A DNA stretch of 46,081 nucleotides. It comes from Acidobacteriota bacterium. GTDB taxonomy: Bacteria; Acidobacteriota; Vicinamibacteria; Vicinamibacterales; UBA2999. The notes under the pieces are model-generated. The model worked only from the letters and a program-made list of their open reading frames with translations. It was not told the origin of the DNA and did no database searches. Below are positions 39,018 to 46,081 of the stretch, one piece after another. The DNA lies in contig JACPCS010000143.1 of assembly GCA_016184455.1 (NCBI GenBank), forward strand, positions 1 through 46,081, read 5' to 3'. Numbering within the stretch: the stretch's first letter is position 1; each line of letters opens with the position of its first letter. A program made the translations under genes and the position numbers.

Positions 39018-39084
39018 GAGCCGGCGCCCGAGTCTATCGGAATCGGATCGCGGTTGATAGTATCTGGCGCGTCCGGAGGTGTGT

Positions 39085-39609
39085 ATGGCTCTCCGACGGT
39101 CCTGCCGTGCGTCCTGCCTGCTGATTGCCGCCCTGGCGATTTCCGCGTGTCACGAAAACGGTGAAGCGTTGCGCGTCAACGCGGTCGGACCGTCACTGTC
39201 ACGGCCAACCGACGGCTTCGTGAACGTCGCACGCGGTGCGTTGGTGCAACCGCCGTTCATCGACCCGATTGTCCGAGGCGGCGGCATCTGCCCCGCGTTC
39301 CCGCCGTTGCTGGCGCCCTTCACCATCGTCTTCGAGGGCGACGGCCGATCGGATCGTTTCTTCAGCCATGTGCAGATGCAGTTCGTCGATCGGTTCGGCA
39401 TCGCTGGTGGATTGCTCACGCTCGGCCGCACCGAGCTCGCGACCCGGTTCGGGTCCATCGCGCTGCCTGCGTTCGGCACACGCGCGTTTCCGTTCTCGTT
39501 TCCCTTTGGCTGCGTAGGAGCGCCGACGGGAGTGCTGACGGTGATCATCCTGACGGCCGATGGTTTTGGCCGGGAGACCCTCACGCGGCTCCACGTGCCG
39601 ATCCGCTGA
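39085..39609 (+). CDS. Small predicted lipoprotein of unknown function
   Basis: A 174-residue exported protein with a signal peptide ending in the lipobox ISAC (RASCLLIAALAISACHEN). GGAGG at 39075-39079 supports the ATG at 39085. The mature part is a low-charge, beta-rich chain containing several FPF/FSF-type patches (TRAFPFSFPFGCVGAPTGVLTVIIL). Two cysteines in the mature region could form a disulfide. I do not recognise the family. Its 3' end overlaps the convergent DUF3052-like gene by 29 bases. Confidence 0.7.
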   Translation: MALRRSCRASCLLIAALAISACHENGEALRVNAVGPSLSRPTDGFVNVARGALVQPPFIDPIVRGGGICPAFPPLLAPFTIVFEGDGRSDRFFSHVQMQFVDRFGIAGGLLTLGRTELATRFGSIALPAFGTRAFPFSFPFGCVGAPTGVLTVIILTADGFGRETLTRLHVPIR

Positions 39610-39964
39610 ACGTACGTGGCGTCCGGGAGAGTGCGGCGAGCGCGACCTCGCGCACGCCATCTTCTGTGAGATCCGTCGCGACGCCGGACGATTTCTTCGG
39701 CCACGCCACCCACAGCCCGCCGTCCGGATTGAGACGCGCGGCGGCGGCGGCGAACTCCTTGCGCAGCGACGCCTGACCGGTCACGAACTGGACGATGACG
39801 TCGAGGCTGTTGCGGCGCAGATCTCGGCTCATCGCCACAGACGAGGGAATGCTGCGCAGGTCCGCGGGCATCGGCCTCGGCGCGTGCAGGATGGCAATCC
39901 GATGCCCCTCCTTGATGCCCAGCTTCTGAAGGAGTGGCGTGCCGGAGTAACCCGCGGGGCTCAC
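39581..39964 (-). CDS. DUF3052-like small protein
   Basis: A 127-residue protein starting at a GTG that overlaps the stop of the upstream PQQ dehydrogenase (GTGA arrangement), so it is co-translated with it. The AGYSGTPLLQKLGIKEGHRIAILHAP opening and the LNPDGGLWVAWPKKSSGVATDLTEDGVREVAL segment are typical of the DUF3052 family as I know it: small alpha/beta proteins of unknown role, often near methyltransferases or regulators. No signal peptide. The pairing with an exported dehydrogenase may be only positional. The final residues (TFSGSARGAA) lie in the overlap with the convergent lipoprotein gene. Confidence 0.75.
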   Translation of the reverse strand: MSPAGYSGTPLLQKLGIKEGHRIAILHAPRPMPADLRSIPSSVAMSRDLRRNSLDVIVQFVTGQASLRKEFAAAAARLNPDGGLWVAWPKKSSGVATDLTEDGVREVALAALSRTPRTFSGSARGAA

Positions 39965-41748
39965 TGCGTTTCGGTCGCGGTCAGCTTTCCGTTGAGACCG
40001 AACATCCACACCGTGTCCCCGCGCTTCGACGCGGCAAACGCGCTCCCCGCCGAGAGGACGACGACGTACTGCTGGCCGCGGTGCTCGAAGGTGGAGGCGG
40101 CCGCGTTGACGCCGGCGCCCGTCTGGAAGCCCCACAGCAGCCGCCCGCCGCGCGAATCGAGCGCGGTGAAGCGCCCATCGCTGCGCCCCGTGAACACGAG
40201 GCCGCCCGCCGTCACGATCGATCCGCTGTAGCAGCGCTCGGCCCACTGCTGCTGCCACACGATCTTGTTGGTGCGCATGTCGAGTGCGGCGAAGATGCCG
40301 GTGACGCCGAACGGAATGTTGCCGAACGCGCCGCCGATGTAGCGCTCGCCGTCGGGCGGGATCTCGTTGTCGGCGCCGCCCCGGAAGACGCCCGTCCGGT
40401 CGGTGGCGCAGACGTAGAAATAGCCCGTGCGCGGATCGTACGAGCTCGGCGGCCAGTTGGCGCCGCCGCTCTGCCCCGGCTTGGCGACGACCGGCTCGGT
40501 CCAGAACGGCGTGAAGATGCGTCCCTGGTTGACGAGGCGATATCCCTCAGGCGCGATCGTCATCGACTGCGGCACGAACCCGTCGCCCACCGGGAACGGC
40601 TGCGTGCGCGAGGTCGCCTGTCGCGGTTCCTGCGGCACCGGACGATCCTCGATGCCGACGAGCGGCCGGCCGTTCGTGCGGTCGAGAATGTAGACCCAGC
40701 CCGTCTTGCTCGCTTCGGCGATCGCCTTGCGCATGCGCCCGCCGACCTCGATATCGAAGAGAACGACGGGATTGGTGGCGTCGTAGTCCCAGATGTCGTG
40801 GCGCACCTGCTGGAAGTGCCAGCGGTACTTGCCCGTCTTCGCCTCGATGGCGAGCATCGAGACCGAGAAGAGGTTGTCGCCCGCACGGACCGCGCCGTTG
40901 AAGTCGGGGCCTGGATTGCCGGTGGAGAAATACAGGAGCCCGAGCTCCGGATCGACGGCCGGCGTCTGCCACACCGACGCGCCGCCGTGCTGCCACACGT
41001 CGTTGTCCTTCGGCCACGTGTCGTGGCCGACCTCGCCCGGTCCGGGAATCGTATAGAAGGTCCACACGAGCGAACCGGTCTTCGCGTCGTACGCCTTCAC
41101 GCGGCCGCGGATGCCGTACTCGGCGCCCGCGAAGCCGGTGATCACGAGACCGTCGTAGTAGAGCGGCGCGCTCGTGATGCTGAAGCCTTCCTGCCAGCGC
41201 TCGGCCTGCGTGGACCACACGACCGCGCCGGTGCGCTGATCCAGCGCGACGAGCCTGCCATCGAGCTGGCCGACGTACACGCGTCCGTCGCCGAGACCGA
41301 CGCCGCGGCTCGTCCAGCCGCAGCAGACCACGCTGATCGTGTCGTCGAGCTTGGCTTCGTACTTCCAGAGGATCTCGCCCGTCTCGACGCCGATCGCGAA
41401 GACATCGTCCGCGCCCGTGACGACATAGATCACACCGTCGTGGACGATCGGCTGCGCCTCGCCGGAGTACTTCGGACCAACGCCGGAGCCGCCGAGCGAC
41501 TGGCGCCAGACGGCCTTGAGCTGCCCCACGTTGTCGCGGTTGATCTGTGTGAGCGGCGAGTAGCGGCGGTTGAAGAGATCCCCGCCGTTGGTGAGCCAGC
41601 CGGTCGTCGGGTACTGCGTCAGCTCGCGCGCGCCGAACGCCGGCGCGGGCGTGATCGAGGGCGCCTGCGCGTACGTGGCGTCCGGCTTCAGAGGGACCAT
41701 CCCCAGAATCGCTGCGCCAACCGCCAGGACGACTGCTGCTCGCTTCAC
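39961..41748 (-). CDS. PQQ-dependent alcohol dehydrogenase (quinoprotein, methanol/ethanol family)
   Basis: A 595-residue periplasmic quinoprotein with a signal peptide (MKRAAVVLAVGAAILGMVPL). Eight-bladed-propeller repeats are visible: several W-motif-like strands (TGEILWKYEAKLDD, TGAVVWSTQAERW, TGSLVWTFYTIPG, GGRLLWGFQTGAG). The vicinal disulfide that stacks on PQQ is present as VCCGWTSRGV. The Ca-binding Glu lies near GAEYGIRGRVKAYD, and the catalytic Asp in WDYDATNPVVLFD. No cytochrome c domain follows. I chose the GTG at 41748 because an ATG-started version (41793) would translate a known type of intergenic repeat. Immediately after the signal peptide, PLKPDATYAQ is encoded by a family A half-repeat. 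Confidence 0.83.
   Translation of the reverse strand: MKRAAVVLAVGAAILGMVPLKPDATYAQAPSITPAPAFGARELTQYPTTGWLTNGGDLFNRRYSPLTQINRDNVGQLKAVWRQSLGGSGVGPKYSGEAQPIVHDGVIYVVTGADDVFAIGVETGEILWKYEAKLDDTISVVCCGWTSRGVGLGDGRVYVGQLDGRLVALDQRTGAVVWSTQAERWQEGFSITSAPLYYDGLVITGFAGAEYGIRGRVKAYDAKTGSLVWTFYTIPGPGEVGHDTWPKDNDVWQHGGASVWQTPAVDPELGLLYFSTGNPGPDFNGAVRAGDNLFSVSMLAIEAKTGKYRWHFQQVRHDIWDYDATNPVVLFDIEVGGRMRKAIAEASKTGWVYILDRTNGRPLVGIEDRPVPQEPRQATSRTQPFPVGDGFVPQSMTIAPEGYRLVNQGRIFTPFWTEPVVAKPGQSGGANWPPSSYDPRTGYFYVCATDRTGVFRGGADNEIPPDGERYIGGAFGNIPFGVTGIFAALDMRTNKIVWQQQWAERCYSGSIVTAGGLVFTGRSDGRFTALDSRGGRLLWGFQTGAGVNAAASTFEHRGQQYVVVLSAGSAFAASKRGDTVWMFGLNGKLTATETQ
41671..41698. repeat. Family A half-repeat inside PQQ dehydrogenase signal region
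   Basis: GTACGTGGCGTCCGGCTTCA and the following GAGGGACC match the family A consensus. On the minus strand they encode part of PLKPDATYAQ, just after the hydrophobic signal segment. Confidence 0.7.
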
Positions 41749-41795
41749 CCCTCGACGACGCTCGGGGTGACCCTGAGGCTCTCGAAGGGTCATGC
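41749..41795. repeat. Intergenic repeat upstream of PQQ dehydrogenase (CTCGACGACGCTCGGGGTGA type)
   Basis: CTCGACGACGCTCGGGGTGA followed by CCCTGAGGCTCTCGAAGGG resembles the 'CTCAGGGTGACCCTTCGA' repeat that I recall as widespread between genes in several soil phyla, often translated by mistake. Here it sits just upstream of the GTG start, so it may carry or disturb the promoter and leader. Confidence 0.6.
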
Positions 41796-41841
41796 GGCAG
41801 ATGATACTACCGGCGTCCGGCTGCACGCAGGACGCCGAAGA

Positions 41842-41995
41842 GGCAGTGCAGGTCGGTATGTCCGGAGCAAAACCGTAGTCATCGCGAGCGCGGCGTCAGA
41901 CGGGCGAGCTGGCATAGCTGGAGCGCTACGCCGGCGAATGCTGAGGATGTGGCAGATGAGCCGGTTTTGCGGAGGACATACCGGCCTGCGCTGCC
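41842..41995. mobile_element. MITE-like element with 34-bp terminal inverted repeats
   Basis: The left arm (41842-41875, starting GGCAGTGCAGGTCGGTATGT) and right arm (41962-41995, starting CGGTTTTGCGGAGGACATAC) are reverse complements at 29 of 34 positions. They enclose 86 bases with no coding potential. The size and the long imperfect terminal repeats fit a miniature inverted-repeat element. I could not identify a convincing target-site duplication. It lies between the PQQ dehydrogenase and the sulfite-oxidase-like gene, neither of which it interrupts. Confidence 0.7.
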
Positions 41996-42035
41996 GACCG
42001 CCGGGCAACGAACGCCAAGCGGCCGGCATACGGGG

Positions 42036-43211
42036 CTACGCGATCATGACTTTCCGCGGGTGCTGCGAGTTGTCCTCGAGGAACGTCTTCTTGTTGGCGA
42101 TCTCCTCCGAGGTCGGCTGCACCTGGCCGTTGACGTCGATGACGCGCGACACGAGCGTGTGCTCACCAGGCGTCGCGCCCATCCAGGCGTAGGTGAACAA
42201 CTTCCACCCACACTTCTCTTTCATCGTCTCCGGATCGAGCTTCGCCGCCTGCCACGGGCCGCCGTCGATGCTCACTTCGACCGTCCTGATCGGCGTCCCG
42301 TCGTTCAGGACGATCCCGAAGACGTGGTGGCGGTTGCCCGCGTTGGTCACGCGCGCGATCCACGACTTGAGCTGCATGTGCGTGACCGCGTCTTCCTTCC
42401 AGTGCACCTGGCCGTTGATCGTCTCGCCGCGGAGCGTGCGGTACCAGCGCGCCTGGTACTTGCCGAGATACGGATCGTGCTGCGCGTGGATCTCGGCGAG
42501 GAACTTCACGTTGCAGACGCCGTAGTAGCCCGGCACGAGCAGCCGCACCGGGAAGCCCTGGTGCCTGGTGAGCGGCTCGCCGCCAAGCGCGTAGGCGAGG
42601 ATCGGCTCGCCCGAGAGCGCCTTCTCGCGCGGCAGGCTCCGGCCGAACTGCTGATCCACCTTGAAGGTGTTGCCGCGGAACTCGACGTCCTCGTCGCCGT
42701 GGTCGGCCCCGAAGAACACGAACTCGCGCGCATCGTCTTTGACGCCCGCGCGGTTCAGCACCTCGCGGAGCGGCACGCCCGTCCAGCGGCCATTGCTCGA
42801 CAGGCCCTGGATCGGGCGCCGGTTGCCCGAGCACTCGAAGCCGAAGACGAGATCCGTCGATCGCATCTTCTTCAGCTCGTCGAGCGAGAGCGACAGCGGA
42901 CGCTCCACCATCCCCGACACCTTCAGGCGGTAGGCCGCCGGGGCGATGTCAGGGTGGCCGTAGTGCTGCGTCGTGAACCACTTGTCGCGCGGCGTGAAGA
43001 CGCCGTCGATCGTGCGGACGTCGTAGAGGCGCCGGTCGGCCGCCGGCACCCAGTTGATGTTGTCCGGCAGATCGGTGAAGGGCACGAGCGTCTCGCCCTG
43101 CGCGAGCGCGGGGAGCGCCCACTCCGGGATGCCAAGGAGACCAACGCCGGCAAGCGCCAGGCCGCTCTTGAGGATGTCGCGACGAGTCGTCTCTTTCGTC
43201 ATGGCGCACAT
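42036..43211 (-). CDS. Tat-exported sulfite oxidase-fold molybdopterin enzyme
   Basis: A 391-residue protein of the sulfite oxidase/SoxC/YedY fold. The Tat signal is TKETTRRDILKSGLALAGVGLLG. The molybdopterin-binding domain has the conserved cysteine in LVFGFECSGNRR and a DHGDEDVEFRGNTF substrate-side loop; LTRHQGFPVRLLVPGYYGVCNVKFL follows as in SoxC-type enzymes. A C-terminal Ig-like dimerisation domain is recognisable in RTVEVSIDGGPWQAAKLD and GEHTLVSRVIDVNGQVQP. It probably oxidises sulfite or another oxyanion or organosulfur compound in the periplasm; no haem subunit is adjacent. Two starts are possible, 43211 and 43202 (MTKETTRR); I give the longer. Confidence 0.83.
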   Translation of the reverse strand: MCAMTKETTRRDILKSGLALAGVGLLGIPEWALPALAQGETLVPFTDLPDNINWVPAADRRLYDVRTIDGVFTPRDKWFTTQHYGHPDIAPAAYRLKVSGMVERPLSLSLDELKKMRSTDLVFGFECSGNRRPIQGLSSNGRWTGVPLREVLNRAGVKDDAREFVFFGADHGDEDVEFRGNTFKVDQQFGRSLPREKALSGEPILAYALGGEPLTRHQGFPVRLLVPGYYGVCNVKFLAEIHAQHDPYLGKYQARWYRTLRGETINGQVHWKEDAVTHMQLKSWIARVTNAGNRHHVFGIVLNDGTPIRTVEVSIDGGPWQAAKLDPETMKEKCGWKLFTYAWMGATPGEHTLVSRVIDVNGQVQPTSEEIANKKTFLEDNSQHPRKVMIA

Positions 43212-43339
43212 GGTATACCCGCCCGTCCGGCCTGACTATACCGTCCCACCAGCGCGTGAACCCAAGCAAGGGAACCCTGAACCGGAACCTCAGCACCAAA
43301 GCACCATGAACCGGTTCGTTGGGGCATAATTCCCCCGTT
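43212..43339. promoter_or_regulatory. Divergent intergenic region with short hairpins
   Basis: The region lies between the sulfite-oxidase-like gene and the [2Fe-2S] subunit. GGGG-CATAATT-CCCC at about 43320-43335 is a short stem that includes a CATAAT box just upstream of the ATG at 43340. GAACCGG occurs twice (near 43280 and 43311), the second within GAACCGGTTC. Both may belong to a promoter or operator, but no complete promoter can be assigned. Confidence 0.35.
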
Positions 43340-43742
43340 ATGGCCAATCTGACTTTGACCGTCAACGGACAGAGGCGCACCGTGGACGTGGAGTCCGCGA
43401 CGCCGCTCCTCTACGTCCTGCGCAACGATCTCGACCTGCACGGTCCCCGCTTCGGCTGCGGCCTCGGCCAGTGCGGCGCGTGCACCGTGCTGATCAACGG
43501 CACGCCGACACGGTCGTGCGTCACCGCCGTCTCGGCTGTGAAGGGCGAGATCACCACGCTCGACGGTCTGGCAAAGGACGGCACGCTCCATCCCGTGCAG
43601 CAGGCGTGGATCGACGAGCAGGTGCCCGCGTGCGGCTACTGCCAGAACGGCGATGGCCCCGGTGCTCTGCCGCTGCTTCACCTATTACCGGATTCAGGCC
43701 GCCGTCAAACGCGCCGCCGGCATGACGGCGCAGACCGCGTAG
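43340..43742 (+). pseudogene. [2Fe-2S] subunit of xanthine dehydrogenase-type oxidoreductase, frameshifted by deletion
   Basis: The N-terminal plant-type ferredoxin domain is complete (LTLTVNGQRRTVDVE, then GPRFGCGLGQCGACTVLINGTPTRSC with the cluster cysteines). The C-terminal [2Fe-2S] domain starts normally at PACGYCQNG and then breaks at about 43649-43653. The continuation is in another frame: MAPVLCRCFTYYRIQAAVKR and so on to a TAG at 43740-43742. About 25 residues of the helical bundle between CGYCQNG and LCRC are absent, and the join is out of frame. The subunit would pass electrons from the molybdenum subunit to an acceptor; as sequenced it cannot bind its second cluster. Read uncorrected, the frame runs through the next gene without a stop. 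Confidence 0.8.
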
Positions 43743-43756
43743 GCGAGAGTACACAG

Positions 43757-43802
43757 GCCGGGTCTCGCTGCGGGAGTCGATTCAGCGAGCGGCAGACCCG
43801 GC
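43757..43802. repeat. Family B palindrome (copy 4)
   Basis: GCCGGGTCT (43757-43765) and AGACCCGGC (43794-43802) pair, with inner arms CTCGCTG (43764-43770) and CAGCGAG (43783-43789). The outer stem differs from the other copies by a compensated base pair (GGCGGG to GCCGGG, CCCGCC to CCCGGC). It separates the two broken oxidoreductase subunits. Confidence 0.8.
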
Positions 43803-43819
43803 AAACCTGGACAAATGCC

Positions 43820-46073
43820 ATGATGATTGACGACATCCTCGACACGATCTCGTCTCCCTCGCGCCGCGAGTTCCTCAAGACGTCCGGCCGCCTCGTCGTC
43901 GGCTTCACGGCGTCGTCGCACCTCGCGCCGCTCGCACCTGTCGCCCTGCAGGCGCAAGCAGGGCCGTACCCCGATCCCGACTTCCGTCAGCTCGACTCGT
44001 GGATCGTGATCCATCAGGACAACACGGCCACCTTCTACGTCGGCAAGACGGACCTCGGGCAGGGCACCGGCACCGCGTTCCGCCAGATCATGTCGGACGA
44101 GCTCGACATGGACTTCGCGCGTACGACGTGCGTGATGGGGCACACCGATCTCACCGTCGATCAGGGCGGCTCCGGCGGGTCGGATGCACTGCAAGTGGAC
44201 GGCTGGCCGATGCGCCGCGTCGCCGCCGAGGCGCGCCGCGTGCTGCTCGACATGGGATCGAAGCACTTCGGCGTGGCCGTCGACCAGCTCGCCGTGAGCG
44301 ACGGCGTCATCACCGTCAAGGCGGATCCGTCGAAGCGGATCACGTACGGCGAGCTGATTGGCGGCCGGCGGTTCAATGTCACGCTCACCGGCAAGACGAT
44401 CGACGAGACCACCGGCATCGCCAAGCTCAAACCGGTGCAGGAGATGAAGAACGTCGGGAAGTCGCCGATGCGCGACGACATCCCCGACAAGGTGGACGGC
44501 ACCGGGAAGTGGGCGGTCGACGCCGTGGTCCCCGGCATGCTGCACGCCCGGAACGTCAAGCCTCCGATCGCCGGCGCGAGCGTCGTCAGCATCGACGAAT
44601 CCTCTGTCCGCGGCATGCCCGGCTTCGTGGCGGTCGTCCGCGAGGGGAACTACGTGGCGGTGGTCTGCGAGCGCGAGGAGCAGGCGATTGCGGCCGCGCG
44701 GCGGCTGAAGGTGAACTGGCGCAAGCCCGACACGGCGCCCTTCCCCGCGTCGGAGAATCTCTTCGCCTATATGCGGACGGCGAAGCCGACGCGCACGCTC
44801 GATCCGCAGGTGACGGGCGACGTCGAGGCGGCGCTCGCGGGCGCGGCCGTGCGCCTCGAGGCCGAGTACGAGGTGCCGTTCCAGGGGCACACGTCGATCG
44901 GCCCCGCGCATGCGATGGCCGACCCGTCGAACGGGCAGCTCACGATCTACTCGAACGACATGAAGTCGTACGGGCTGCGGAGCGGCGTCTCCCAGTTCCT
45001 CGGCATCCCGCGCGACAAGGTCCGCGTCGTCTGGCTGCACGGACCGCAGGCGTACGGCCGCACGGCCGCGGACGATGCCGGGTTCGAGGCGGCGTTTCTG
45101 GCGCACACGCTGGGCAAGCCCGTGCGCGTGCAGTGGATGCGCGACGAGGAGCACGCGTGGGACACCAAGGGTCCGGCGTATCTCGTGAAGATGCGCGGTG
45201 GGCTCGACGCGCGCGGCAATCTCGTGGCACTCGACTACCAGGCGCGCGCGATCGACTACGGCCATCTCGGCTACAACGAGCACGACACCGTGCTCATCGC
45301 GCAGCTCACCGGCCGCCGGCGGCAGATGCCCGCGCCCGGCGGCGTGTCGACACCGTCGGACACCTATGCCGTGCCGAATCGCCGCAACCAGATGCAGGTC
45401 CTCTCGCTGCCGCTCGTGTGGGAGACGCCTCTTCGTACGGGCAACCTGCGCGACCCCAACGGGCCGCAGGTGACGTTTGCGGCCGAGTCGTTCATCGACG
45501 AGCTCGCGACCGCGGCGAAGATCGATCCGGTGGACTTCCGCCTGCGGCTGCTCCAGGCCGACACACGAGACGACGCCGGGTTCCGCCGCGCGCGCTCGAT
45601 TGCGTGTGTGAAGGCGGCGGCGGAGAAGTACGGATGGCAGCCGCGTCCCTCGCCCGGCCCGCGCGGCAATGGCGACGTCCTCACCGGCCGCGGCGTCGCG
45701 TATGCGTATCGCAACCAGACCGTCGTGGCGCAGATTGCGGAGGTCGAGGTCGAACGCGATGATGCACTCCATCAGCCGCGCGATCCACGAAGAGGTCACG
45801 TTCGACACCGAGAAGGTGACGACCGTCGACTGGCGCACTGGCCCGACGCTCACGCACCTCGACACGCCCGAGCGCATCGACGTGGTGCTGGTGAACGGAG
45901 ATCCGAACCCCAACCGCCCGGACCTGCCGCACTACGGCGCGGGCGAGACCGCGTGCAAGCCGCTCTTCGCGGCGATCGCGAATGCGATCTACGACGCGAC
46001 CGGCGTGCGCCTCCGGCGCGTGCCGTTCCGGCCGCAGCGGGTCACCACGGCGCTCAAGACGATGCGGGCGTAG
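43820..46073 (+). pseudogene. Molybdenum-binding subunit of xanthine dehydrogenase-type oxidoreductase, frameshifted by deletion
   Basis: About 720 readable residues of a molybdopterin-binding subunit (IorB/CoxL-like, single polypeptide). A Tat-like signal follows the start (SPSRREFLKTSGRLVVGFT). Conserved segments include GKTDLGQGTGTAFRQIMSDELDMDF, DQGGSGGSDALQVDGWPMRR, GPQAYGRTAADDAGFEAAFLA and RTGNLRDPNGPQ. Near the C-terminus AQIAEVEVER breaks at about 45748-45758 and the text continues in another frame from NAMMHSISRAIHEEVTFDTE to a TAG at 46071-46073. About 30 residues, including the expected C-A-H-D-C-G segment, are missing. Two ATGs (43820, 43823) could start it. It pairs with the [2Fe-2S] subunit upstream; both are damaged in the same way. 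Confidence 0.8.
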
Positions 46074-46081
46074 GGCGTACG

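Noticed and set aside
43694..45913. A 739-residue open frame on the minus strand
   Set aside because: It is the complement of the conserved molybdenum subunit. Its sequence is Arg/His/Asp-rich with no motif, as expected for a shadow of high-GC coding DNA.
1..46081. CRISPR arrays, tRNA or rRNA genes
   Set aside because: No regularly spaced direct repeats and no cloverleaf or rRNA-like sequence were seen on either strand.

Overview
GC-rich bacterial chromosome segment. Codon use, tightly packed genes and short 'TACGTAG ... TCCGGC/GCCGGA' intergenic palindromes suggest an acidobacterium, possibly Vicinamibacteria-like. That placement is inferred from style; there is no rRNA or other marker gene here. 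The many small lesions would also fit a metagenome-assembled contig.

Left part (1-12.5 kb). The left edge carries domain V of a group II intron. It is followed by a four-gene set: 4-oxalomesaconate hydratase (LigJ-like), a zinc alcohol dehydrogenase and two class II aldolase/adducin enzymes. A REP-associated tyrosine transposase (RAYT) flanked by two-hairpin REP elements separates this from a mixed block: shikimate dehydrogenase (minus), a phthalate-4,5-dioxygenase-like Rieske oxygenase, an HpcH/HpaI aldolase (minus) divergent from a PanB-like enzyme across a large palindrome, a broken alpha/beta hydrolase, a periplasmic-binding-fold protein without signal peptide, a DASS (SLC13-like) carboxylate transporter and a third class II aldolase.

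Central part (12.5-28 kb). After a 32-bp perfect-arm hairpin comes a long same-strand run: an EutA-like ATPase with histidine-rich ends, a double-domain Fe3+-type ABC permease, its ATPase (frameshifted here), a TPP-dependent decarboxylase/carboligase, a beta-hydroxyacid dehydrogenase, then the pattern cupin-cupin-binding protein-cupin-bicupin-binding protein-binding protein. Two cupins and three binding proteins are clear paralogues, so a module appears to have been duplicated. A class IV aminotransferase and a second signal-less binding-fold protein follow on the minus strand. I read 0-28 kb as one uncharacterised catabolic island for carboxylated, probably aromatic-derived compounds: uptake (DASS, ABC), oxygenation (Rieske, perhaps cupins), hydration and aldol cleavage (LigJ, class II aldolases, HpcH, PanB-like), and C-C or redox steps (TPP enzyme, dehydrogenases). 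The substrate is unknown, and the usual ring-cleavage partners of LigJ are absent.

Right part (28-46 kb). This is ordinary accessory content: an MBL-fold hydrolase, an LigC-type ATP-dependent DNA ligase, a glycosyltransferase with two methyltransferases, a secreted EEP-family hydrolase, a RibD-type reductase, an FAD oxidoreductase remnant, a lipoprotein metallopeptidase, two poorly known exported or membrane proteins, a small lipoprotein, a PQQ dehydrogenase with a DUF3052-like protein, a Tat-exported sulfite-oxidase-fold enzyme, and a two-subunit xanthine-dehydrogenase-like pair in which both genes are broken.

A recurrent theme is internal loss of coding sequence: the alpha/beta hydrolase, FAD oxidoreductase, [2Fe-2S] subunit, Mo subunit and perhaps the intron's domain VI have lost internal segments, and one ABC ATPase has lost one base. 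These are either real decay or consensus errors. At least four palindromic repeat families lie between genes, and some run into coding sequence or supply stop codons.
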